In this document: one piece after another, positions 1 through 6,374 of the stretch | How the letters are laid out: every line of letters starts with the position of its first letter | Position numbering within the stretch: position 1 is the stretch's first letter | Assembly (NCBI GenBank): GCA_964626505.1 | Contig: CAZVFR010000063.1 | Location: 1 to 14,466, forward strand | Reading direction: 5' to 3' | Length of the DNA: 14,466 nt | From: CAZUGA01 sp964626505 | Lineage (GTDB): Bacteria; Pseudomonadota; Gammaproteobacteria; Methylococcales; UBA1147 | Position numbers and translations under genes: made by a program | Notes under the pieces: model-generated | What the model was told of the DNA's origin: nothing | What the model saw: only the letters and a program-made list of their open reading frames with translations | Database searches by the model: none

Positions 1-1
1 G

Positions 2-565
2 CGGGTAGAGGAGGCGATGATGGCAGTTCCCCGGCATAAATTTGTCCCGCCAGTTAACCGAGCATACGCTTATGAGAATACACCATTACCCCTAAGTCAT
101 AATCAGACTATTTCTCAGCCGTATATTGTCGCCCTGATGACCGATCTGGCCGCGGTGACTTCTGAGTCTGTGGTTTTAGAGGTTGGTACAGGTTCCGGTT
201 ATCAGGCTGCCGTATTGTCTGAACTGGCGAGTCATGTTTACAGCATCGAGATCATAGAGGCTCTGGGTCTGGAAGCAAGCTTGCTTTTACAGGAGCTGGG
301 CTATGACAATGTTACGGTAAGGATTGGTGATGGCTATCATGGCTGGCCCGAATACGCCCCCTTTGATGCTATTTTAGTGACTGCGGCTCCGGAACATATC
401 CCAGAGCAGCTTATGCAACAATTAAAACCCGGTGGACGTTTGGTCATTCCGGTGGGTAAGCATGGAGCTCAGTCCCTTAGGGTTTTGACGAAAGGAACTG
501 ATGGAGAGATCGAACAGAGCGATATTTTGCCGGTTGCGTTTGTGCCCCTAACGGGTAAACACTAG
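2..565 (+). CDS. pcm: Protein-L-isoaspartate O-methyltransferase, 5' end cut by window edge
   Basis: This enzyme transfers a methyl group from S-adenosylmethionine to isoaspartyl residues in damaged proteins, starting their repair in the cytoplasm. The visible part shows family hallmarks: EAMMAVPRHKFVP near the start, the QTISQPYIVALMT stretch that shapes the isoaspartate site, the SAM-binding motif VLEVGTGSGYQAAVLS, the acidic end of the next strand (YSIEI), and FDAILVTAAPEHIP followed by LKPGGRLVIPVG. The frame is open to the left edge, and R-V-E-E-A before the first ATG (position 17) matches the usual helix before VPRH. The gene therefore almost certainly begins outside the window, and the ATGs at 17 and 20 are internal. 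Roughly 30 N-terminal residues appear to be missing. No terminator is evident after the TAG stop. The family assignment is firm. Confidence 0.93.
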   Translation, partial: RVEEAMMAVPRHKFVPPVNRAYAYENTPLPLSHNQTISQPYIVALMTDLAAVTSESVVLEVGTGSGYQAAVLSELASHVYSIEIIEALGLEASLLLQELGYDNVTVRIGDGYHGWPEYAPFDAILVTAAPEHIPEQLMQQLKPGGRLVIPVGKHGAQSLRVLTKGTDGEIEQSDILPVAFVPLTGKH

Positions 566-758
566 GGAAAGTCGGGCGAGTATGCGATTAGTGAGAAACA
601 TTTAATGGTGTTATGCCAACTACCAATTCAATTGTTGGGCGTCCCAAACAACAATTCACCGAAATTTGCCCAGCCGGTCCCTGGGAATATCAACGAGTGC
701 GGCGAATTAGTGAACAATTGCCTAAATTTCTTTTCTAAGACTTAGGGGGTGGTATTCA

Positions 759-929
759 ATGGCCGAACATAAAAGTAAAATGTTGAAAATATTGGGTGGT
801 CTTTTGTGCTTGTTGGGATTCCATGATTTTCGCCTTATCAGCGCAACATTGGGATTTAGTGCTGGCGATACAGTCGAAAAGGTTGAATGTAAGCGCTGTA
901 ATTACAGGACTACCCGACACGGCGAATAA
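759..929 (+). CDS. Small protein with hydrophobic N-terminus and CxxC motif, unknown function
   Basis: A 56-codon reading frame starts at an ATG preceded by a strong Shine-Dalgarno-like AGGGGGTGG about 6-8 bases upstream, the best ribosome site in this gene-poor stretch. The product begins with a basic, lysine-rich segment, continues with a short hydrophobic run (LKILGGLLCLLGF, about residues 9-21), and ends with a Cys-x-x-Cys pair (VECKRCNYR, about 43-51) that could bind metal like half of a zinc ribbon. I do not recognise the family. The hydrophobic run is short for a membrane helix. An overlapping frame at 796-981 has no comparable start site and is taken as a shadow. The gene stands alone between pcm and a possible minus-strand gene. 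It could also be the surviving start of a longer decayed gene. Confidence 0.45.
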   Translation: MAEHKSKMLKILGGLLCLLGFHDFRLISATLGFSAGDTVEKVECKRCNYRTTRHGE

Positions 930-981
930 GTCCTGGTCAAGACTGCGCGGAGGATTGGCGAGATTTTTAGAGCTTCACTGA

Positions 982-995
982 TCCCCCATCGGGGA
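982..995. other. Small hairpin, possible weak terminator
   Basis: The sequence TCCCCCATCGGGGA folds into a short GC-rich hairpin (CCCC/GGGG or slightly longer, 3-5 base loop). It lies between the small gene ending at 929 and the minus-strand frame ending at 1021, where a terminator would be expected for either. There is no clear T-run on either strand, so it is not a canonical intrinsic terminator. Confidence 0.2.
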
Positions 996-1020
996 CTCTA
1001 ATTGGCAGGGCTGCAGTTCT

Positions 1021-1266
1021 TTAACGTTGACTAAAATGAAAAAGCTTACAGCGCAAAAGATAACTTGAGATTGAGCTTAAATTTTCCTGATTGCAGGATG
1101 GGGAATGCGTATCGATAGATTGTGTTTCGGTGGCCAGAGGCTCTGTTGCGGGATACGGTTGGATGATAATTTGTACGATGTCATCGGGTAAGATACCGGC
1201 GCTATTCGCCCATTTTAACGGAAGATCGTTGCCATTTACGGGTGATATTGCTATTGTTTTCATCAT
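1021..1266 (-). CDS. Possible orphan AbrB/MazE-like small protein
   Basis: An 81-codon minus-strand frame begins MMKTIAISPVNGNDLPLKWA and continues NSAGILPDDIVQIIIQP. The order short strand, turn, 'LP' strand, helix, 'G-hydrophobic-P-D-D-hydrophobic', final strand resembles the swapped-hairpin AbrB/SpoVT fold of MazE-type antitoxins and transition regulators (compare the general pattern 'I.LPK..R..LGI.PGD.V.I'). The last 40 residues are polar and low in predicted structure. No toxin-like partner (PIN or MazF) is visible downstream on the same strand, and no strong ribosome site precedes the ATG. A second ATG immediately follows the first and could be the true start. This may be a real orphan regulator, a decayed antitoxin, or a chance frame. 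Confidence 0.33.
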   Translation of the reverse strand: MMKTIAISPVNGNDLPLKWANSAGILPDDIVQIIIQPYPATEPLATETQSIDTHSPSCNQENLSSISSYLLRCKLFHFSQR

Positions 1267-1297
1267 AATGATTGACTATTCTTGTCACGCAGATTAG

Positions 1298-1651
1298 GTT
1301 AAGCGGATAAATACATTCTGTACGACAGGGCTTAGATAATAAGCATAGACCAAATCCCGGGTACTGACTTGGTAAGAATACACCAAACTATTTCGAATAT
1401 TTTTTGAGTCGGAGAACGTTAGCTCTATGCTCCCGCTCATGGTTTGGGCTGTGTTTATTTTCGACTAACTACTGTGGCAATGCGTTGTTTTCGCGCACTT
1501 TCTTATGACGTTCCATAATATTTGGTAGTAAGACGGCGAGAGGCCCGTAATCTAATAGTAAATATTAACCCCACAAGCTATTTTTACCCACCATACGGAA
1601 AGCCCTGCAAAAAAGCTTTGATTTTCTGTAGATTTTATATTAGGGACTAAT
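1298..1651. other. Gene-free stretch upstream of mch
   Basis: I find no frame with a credible start, no RNA gene and no repeat here. It holds a small hairpin (GCTTA-GATAA-TAAGC near 1329-1343) and AT-rich sequence up to the mch start. The mch ribosome site (AGGG, about 1642-1645) lies six bases before its ATG. No promoter with good -35 and -10 boxes at proper spacing could be picked out by eye, although the mch promoter presumably lies here. Confidence 0.5.
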
Positions 1652-2626
1652 ATGCAAAATTCAAATCGTTTTCCAAGCGTTAATAAGCTCGTTGAACCGC
1701 TAGTGCAGAACCTGATTAACGATGCGTCCGCATTACAGGTTAGAATCGATAAATTAACCAACGGAGCCACGGTAATTGATACCGGTATCGACTGTGACGG
1801 CAGTATTGAGGCTGGGCGTCGGGTAATAGAAATATGTCTTGGTGGTCTCGGAAAAGCACAAATAAAAACCAACGATACATTCAAAAATTGGCGGTGGAGT
1901 ATCGATGTGTACACCTCCCATCCGGTGATTGCTTGCTTGGCTGGCCAGTACGCCGGATGGAGTTTAGAACATGGAACAGGAAAGGACGCGTTTAAAGCAT
2001 TAGGCTCCGGTCCGGCGCGCGCGATGGGAAGTAGTGAAGGTTTATTCGAGGAATTGGGTTACCACGACAAGTGCGACTCAGCATCGATTGTTCTTGAAGT
2101 CGGTGAGATGCCACCCGTGGAGATTGCGGATCAAGTGGCGGAGAAATGTGGCATTAAAGCGGATAAATTGACGATAATTTTAACCCCGACAACAAGCTTG
2201 GCCGGAAGCATTCAAGTCGTCGGTCGATCTTTGGAGGTGGCACTGCACAAAGTCCACGAACTGGGTTTTCCGCTTTATCAAGTTAAAGACGGATTTGGTT
2301 CCGCACCGATCTGCCCAGTTCACAGCAATTTTATAAAAGCTATGGGTAGAACCAATGACGCGATCCTGTTTGGTGGTGATGTCCACCTATACGTGGACTA
2401 CAACGATGAAGACGCCAAAGATTTGGCGCATAATTTACCCAGTAGCAATTCCAAAGATTATGGCAAGCCATTCGCGCAAATCTTCAAAGATAGCGGGTAC
2501 AATTTCTACAAGATTGATCCAATGCTGTTCAGTCCGGCCAAGGTTACGGTGACGAATATCAAAACAGGCAATACCTTTCGGGCTGGTAGGCTTGATGAAG
2601 AACTGCTGAATCAGTCATTTGGATAA
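1652..2626 (+). CDS. mch: N5,N10-methenyltetrahydromethanopterin cyclohydrolase
   Basis: Mch interconverts methenyl-H4MPT and N5-formyl-H4MPT. It is a central step of the cytoplasmic pathway that oxidises formaldehyde to formate in methylotrophic bacteria, and it runs in methanogenesis in archaea. The 324-residue product has the normal family length. Recognisable family segments are GSGPARAM (118-125), the long conserved HPVIACLAGQYAGWSL (about 90-105), PTTSLAGSIQVVGRSLEVALHK (about 180-201), DGFGSAPICPV (about 214-224) and NDAILFGGDVHLYVD (236-250). The ATG is preceded by AGGG at six-base spacing and fits the usual start of the protein. No other H4MPT gene (fae, mtdB, fhcABDC, orf5, orf7) lies in the window, so the gene stands outside a large C1 cluster here. 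Identification is strong; the metabolic role in this organism is inferred. Confidence 0.95.
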   Translation: MQNSNRFPSVNKLVEPLVQNLINDASALQVRIDKLTNGATVIDTGIDCDGSIEAGRRVIEICLGGLGKAQIKTNDTFKNWRWSIDVYTSHPVIACLAGQYAGWSLEHGTGKDAFKALGSGPARAMGSSEGLFEELGYHDKCDSASIVLEVGEMPPVEIADQVAEKCGIKADKLTIILTPTTSLAGSIQVVGRSLEVALHKVHELGFPLYQVKDGFGSAPICPVHSNFIKAMGRTNDAILFGGDVHLYVDYNDEDAKDLAHNLPSSNSKDYGKPFAQIFKDSGYNFYKIDPMLFSPAKVTVTNIKTGNTFRAGRLDEELLNQSFG

Positions 2627-2631
2627 CAAAT

Positions 2632-2652
2632 AAAAAAGGGCAGGGCTAGCCC
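2632..2652 (-). terminator. Candidate intrinsic terminator for the response regulator gene
   Basis: Read on the minus strand this is GGGC, a 7-base loop, GCCC, then six T residues, which has the shape of a short intrinsic terminator. It lies about 200 bases beyond the stop of the response regulator gene and just after mch on the opposite strand. The four-base-pair stem is short. On the plus strand the same hairpin has no T-run, so it would serve the minus strand better. Confidence 0.33.
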
Positions 2653-2848
2653 GAAATTCTCACTAGAGGGCAAGATGATCGCGCAGAGATTTGTTTTTAC
2701 AAGGAGTTTTCTGACCGAGCGGAATACGGATTGTATTTCCGAGGGAAGAAAATTCCTTGTGGGAACAAAGATCAAGCGAGGGGTTGTCATTCTGGTGAGA
2801 AATCCGGGCTAGTACTTCGCGTCATACGCTGGGGGCGAAGAAACTGCT

Positions 2849-3571
2849 TTAATCCGATTCATCATGAGAGGATTGTTTTAAACGCTCGAGGCGATAGCCA
2901 TGCTGGTAAACAGGACTCAACCGCCAACCAAATTCGGGGGAGATGCTGAGTTTTTTGCGAATTCTACTCACGTGGGTATCCACCGTACGGGTATTCAAAT
3001 CCGCATTAATACCCCAAACGTTTTCGAGAATATAGGACCGCGAAAGTATACGGCCGTGGTTACGGAACATAAATACGGTGAGGTCAAATTCAATGTGCGT
3101 CAAGCTGATTTCCTCTCCGTCGTGTTCCAATAGGCGGTGTTCACAGTCAATAGAATAAGGGTCAAATTCCATGATGCTGTGCGTCGTCTCACTGCTTAGG
3201 GAGCGGCGTCGTACCGCTTCTATCCGGGCCAATAATTCACGCCGTTTTACAGGTTTGGCCATGTAGTCGTCAGCACCCTGAGATAGGACCTGTACCACAT
3301 CTTCTTCCCGGTCCATTTGAGTGGTAAAGATAACCGGAATTTGCCACTCGATATTTTCACGTACCCATTGTAAGACCTCAATGCCACTCATGTCAGGCAC
3401 AAGCCAATCCAGAATCAATAAGTCATAGGTATGGCGTTTTACACCCTGGACGAATTTACGTCCGCTGTCATAAACATCGCATTTGTGTCCAGGTGCGGTG
3501 AGCCATTCTTTAATAACGTCAGCTTGGTCGGCGTCGTCTTCCAAATAAGCGATATTCAAATTAATCTCCAT
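2849..3571 (-). CDS. OmpR/PhoB-family response regulator
   Basis: A 240-residue two-component transcription regulator. The receiver domain (about 1-120) has the acidic pocket E11-D12-D13, the phosphoacceptor D55 in LLILDWLVPD, the switch Thr in VIFTTQ (83-84) and the conserved K106 in MAKPVK. The C-terminal winged-helix domain (about 133-233) has the OmpR-type recognition helix RTVDTHVSRIRKKL and a final hairpin with GYRLE. It should bind direct-repeat DNA when phosphorylated. The ATG at 3571 gives a normal OmpR-like start. No histidine kinase lies next to it on the same strand, so it is an orphan in the usual sense. It is transcribed divergently from a four-gene block whose third gene is a hybrid kinase ending in an HPt domain, a plausible phosphate donor. 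Family is certain; target genes are unknown. Confidence 0.93.
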   Translation of the reverse strand: MEINLNIAYLEDDADQADVIKEWLTAPGHKCDVYDSGRKFVQGVKRHTYDLLILDWLVPDMSGIEVLQWVRENIEWQIPVIFTTQMDREEDVVQVLSQGADDYMAKPVKRRELLARIEAVRRRSLSSETTHSIMEFDPYSIDCEHRLLEHDGEEISLTHIEFDLTVFMFRNHGRILSRSYILENVWGINADLNTRTVDTHVSRIRKKLSISPEFGWRLSPVYQHGYRLERLKQSSHDESD

Positions 3572-3586
3572 AATTGCGTAATGTGT

Positions 3587-3664
3587 GTCAATTTAACACG
3601 CGGTAGAATATGCCGCCAGAGATGTTAACAAGGTTGATTGAGTTTATTCTGGTCAATTTAACAC
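3587..3664. promoter_or_regulatory. Direct repeat GTCAATTTAACAC in the divergent intergenic region, candidate operator
   Basis: The 13-mer GTCAATTTAACAC occurs twice in the same orientation, at 3587-3599 and 3652-3664, 65 bases start to start (about six helical turns). It sits in the 255-base gap between the response regulator and the OmpA-like gene. The first copy is 15 bases upstream of the regulator's ATG and is itself framed as GTGT...ACAC. A TGTTAACA palindrome lies between the copies (3623-3630). OmpR-family regulators usually bind direct repeats, so autoregulation and control of the divergent operon are possible. This is inferred from position only. Confidence 0.4.
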
Positions 3665-3826
3665 TGTATAGTCAGTTATATCGATCTCGATTGCTTATCC
3701 ACGCTTTTCTAAGGCTCTTTGAGAAAAGCAACATACGAAAGGCGCGTTTTATATCCGCAGTTTATAAATTCCAGGCTAACGCCGATAATAGCAACTTTGT
3801 TTACCTGTCAGATTACGATTCTTCCA

Positions 3827-5827
3827 ATGGCCCAAGACGAAAAGAACGATAAAAATAATGATGATCCCAAGAATCCGGGTGCAGTAGATAAGATTCGTGG
3901 ACTTTTATTTGGCGAACAAATGGCTGCCTACGATCAGCGCTTTTTCGATCTGAAAGCAGACATTGACCGGGAAAATCAAAAAACGCTGGATGAATTAAAC
4001 ACTCGCTTGGATCCCAAACACCGTATCCGAGATACAGCCGCGATATTACCGGATTCGATAATTGTTGCGGCCGAAACTGGAGACCGCTTGGCCGAATCCA
4101 TGAACGAACCCATGGAAGGTTGCATACGCTCGCTAATACGCAAAGACCCGGATCAATTCGCCGATGCGTTGTTTCCGGTCATGGGCCCCGCTATACGAAA
4201 ATCGATTAACGAAACCCTTAAAACCTTTCTCCAATCGATGAATCAGATCATCGAGCAAAGCCTGTCCCCGGAATCTCTGCGATGGCGTTTGGAAGCTAAA
4301 CGATGTGGTGTGCCGTTTTCGGAAATCGTGTTAAAGCAAACACTGATTTATCGTATCGATGAAGTCTTTTTAATTCAACCGGGGTCCGGATTGGTTATTG
4401 ATTACGTATCCCATCCCAACGTTAAGCCCAGAGATAGCGATGCAATTTCGGCTATGTTGACCGCAATCAAGGATTTCAGCCAAGATTCGTTTTCCGGAGA
4501 AGCCGGAGAAACATTAAATACTGTTGAGTTTGGTGAACGAATCTTGTGGATTTTCGAGGGTCCTAAAGCACTGTTGGCTTGCGTGATCCTGGGCGTGGCG
4601 CCCGCTTCAGCACGAGAAAATTTTCAAGTTACCTTAGAACAAATCCATAAAGAATTTGCTGATGAACTAGCCAATTTTGACGGAGACCGCAGTAAGCTCG
4701 GACCGATAAGCAACCTACTGCAAAATTGTTTGCATGAGCAAGCCAAGGAAGATCGGCAGTCTGCGCAAAACCAGGGCTTGTTTTCGAAACCACTAACTTA
4801 TGTGATTCTCGCGCTGTTATTGGGCGCATTCTATCTGATAGCGCAGTTCGCATCCGAGCGGATGCGTGTTGGGGAATTGACTGACGAACTAAACCGGACG
4901 CCGGGTATTGTCATATTCGACGCTTATCATCGAGACGGAAAGCTGGTCATTAATGGTATGGTTGATCCGGTGGTACTGCCGCTGAATAAAACCACCGAAA
5001 AACATGGCTTTCAGCCTGAAGATGTTGAATTTAACCTTAGCTTGTATCAATCATTAGAACCTGAATTGGCGATACAACGTGCACGAAAACTACTGGGCGC
5101 GCCAGATTCTGTAATCTTTTCTGTGCAAGCAAACCGCTTGTACGCCACCGGCACGGCACCGCAAGAATGGATTGTTCAAGCTAAGTCTTTGACTGCCCGC
5201 ATACAGGGATTTGATGAAATTGACTTGTCCGGCATAGAATTGGACTCAGTCAGTCGGTTGAAGCAAATACGTAATATCCTACAACCACCTGATTCCGTGC
5301 TTTTAGAATTAGACAGGGATGTCCTGAAAATCTCAGGTACAGCGCCGACCCGTTGGATTAGGCAACTGCAAACCGCCAAAGCATCCTTATACAATGTGAG
5401 CCGGTTTAATATCGGGGGATTAGTGGCCGACGAATGGCTCAAAGCAGCTAAAATCGTTGCTATTCGCAACGAGACAATATTATATTTTACAAACGCAACT
5501 GAGATCGATTCGAAATCTTTACCGGTTATCAAAAATTTGCGTTCCGATCTGGTTGAATTACGACATTTGGCTGGTATTCTCGGAACCAAAGTTCATTTGA
5601 AGCTTGTCGGCTATACGGACGGCACTGGGGAAATAGCGTCCAATGATGCTTTGGCTTTGGACCGGGCTAATACTATAAGAGCATTGTTATTTGGTAACGG
5701 CCTGCCGTCAAGCGCGTTCCACACGACTGGCATCAAAAAAGCGTCAATCGATGGTTTAATCGTTCCGACCAAGCGGCGCGTGGAGATTGAGATTTCCATG
5801 GCCAAATCAAATATCCGCTTTAAATAA
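3827..5827 (+). CDS. Inner-membrane protein: cytosolic longin/roadblock-like domain, TM helix, BON-like repeats, OmpA C-terminus
   Basis: From the ATG at 3827 the product is 666 residues. An upstream in-frame ATG at 3719 would add 36 residues of no recognisable domain, so the later start (MAQDEKNDKN, a polar charged start) is preferred, though its ribosome site is weak. Residues 1-320 are soluble. Within them about 165-285 alternate strands and helices (GSGLVIDYV, DAISAMLTAIKDF, GERILWIFEGPKALLACVILG, then a long helix), resembling longin/roadblock-like domains that act with Ras-type GTPases. One membrane helix spans about 322-342. The periplasmic part has two tandem BON-like repeats (about 423-470 and 487-533, both with PPDSV/APDSV and GTAP.(E/R)WI), possibly a third degenerate one at 355-386. 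It ends in an OmpA-like domain (about 547-658: VGYTDGTG, LALDRANTIR, RRVEIEI) that in relatives binds peptidoglycan. The GTPase gene follows after 31 bases, suggesting an operon. Confidence 0.82.
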   Translation: MAQDEKNDKNNDDPKNPGAVDKIRGLLFGEQMAAYDQRFFDLKADIDRENQKTLDELNTRLDPKHRIRDTAAILPDSIIVAAETGDRLAESMNEPMEGCIRSLIRKDPDQFADALFPVMGPAIRKSINETLKTFLQSMNQIIEQSLSPESLRWRLEAKRCGVPFSEIVLKQTLIYRIDEVFLIQPGSGLVIDYVSHPNVKPRDSDAISAMLTAIKDFSQDSFSGEAGETLNTVEFGERILWIFEGPKALLACVILGVAPASARENFQVTLEQIHKEFADELANFDGDRSKLGPISNLLQNCLHEQAKEDRQSAQNQGLFSKPLTYVILALLLGAFYLIAQFASERMRVGELTDELNRTPGIVIFDAYHRDGKLVINGMVDPVVLPLNKTTEKHGFQPEDVEFNLSLYQSLEPELAIQRARKLLGAPDSVIFSVQANRLYATGTAPQEWIVQAKSLTARIQGFDEIDLSGIELDSVSRLKQIRNILQPPDSVLLELDRDVLKISGTAPTRWIRQLQTAKASLYNVSRFNIGGLVADEWLKAAKIVAIRNETILYFTNATEIDSKSLPVIKNLRSDLVELRHLAGILGTKVHLKLVGYTDGTGEIASNDALALDRANTIRALLFGNGLPSSAFHTTGIKKASIDGLIVPTKRRVEIEISMAKSNIRFK

Positions 5828-5858
5828 CGATTTTCAGGCGGGACCACCATTTTTACCC

Positions 5859-6374
5859 ATGAATCACCAATCAATAATTACCAAAAAGGTCTGTTTGTTG
5901 GGTAATTTCTCGGTGGGAAAGACCAGTATGGTGGCTCGATTCGTACGCCACACTTTTTCAGAAAAATACCTGACAACGGTAGGTGTAAAGATAGACAGCA
6001 AGCAGATCGATTTATCTGATGGCTTAATTTTAAAATTGATCGTTTGGGATATTGCCGGCAGCGATAAATTTAGTGGAATCGACACTAACTACATAATGGG
6101 ATCGGCTGGAATATTGTTTGTCGTCGATGGTACGCGCAAAGAAACACTGGATGCAATTGCTAACTTTCGGCGTACCGTAAATGAATCAGTGGGGGATTGT
6201 GCCATGGTTTGCGCGATTAACAAGAATGACTTGGAAATCAAGTGGGAAATTACCGCGGCCGATATAGACTATTTGATCGAATCAGGAATTCCGACTTTTA
6301 AAACTAGCGCAAAAACCGGTGAAAATGTTGAAGCTGCGTTTGTTAGCTTGGCGAGATTGCTGATCGAAACATGA
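5859..6374 (+). CDS. Rab-like small Ras-superfamily GTPase
   Basis: A 171-residue single-domain GTPase that should switch between GTP and GDP forms and recruit effectors. All five G motifs are readable: P-loop GNFSVGKTS (15-23), switch I TVG with T40, WDIAGSDKF (63-71), NKND (121-124) and TSAK (149-152). Switch II and the following stretch (WDIAGSDKF...NYIMGSAGILFVVDGT) are strikingly like eukaryotic Rab proteins. The position of the catalytic Gln (WDTAGQE in Rab, Q61 in Ras) is Ser68, so intrinsic hydrolysis is probably slow unless a partner supplies a residue. There is no C-terminal prenylation cysteine; membrane recruitment would need a partner. The start MNHQS is chosen because the longer frame overlaps the preceding gene. 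Its stop overlaps the kinase ATG (ATGA), implying translational coupling. It belongs to the bacterial Ras-like proteins of mostly unknown function. Confidence 0.92.
   Translation: MNHQSIITKKVCLLGNFSVGKTSMVARFVRHTFSEKYLTTVGVKIDSKQIDLSDGLILKLIVWDIAGSDKFSGIDTNYIMGSAGILFVVDGTRKETLDAIANFRRTVNESVGDCAMVCAINKNDLEIKWEITAADIDYLIESGIPTFKTSAKTGENVEAAFVSLARLLIET

Noticed and set aside
605..745. Two overlapping small plus-strand frames (ATG at 605, 46 codons; ATG at 613, 41 codons) upstream of the small gene at 759
   Set aside because: Neither has a clear ribosome site or recognisable motif, and they overlap in different frames. No basis to prefer either as a gene.
2675..2812. 45-codon plus-strand frame after mch with AGAGGG a few bases before its ATG
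   Set aside because: The ribosome-like sequence is suggestive, but the product shows no motif or composition signal and the region lies between convergent genes. A chance frame is as likely.
2731..2949. 72-codon plus-strand frame overlapping the end of the response regulator gene
   Set aside because: It overlaps the firmly supported minus-strand gene by about 100 bases and matches nothing.
3719..3826. Upstream start that would add 36 residues to the OmpA-like protein
   Set aside because: The extension has no conserved-looking domain and runs through the probable regulatory region. The polar start at 3827 fits a cytosolic N-terminus better.
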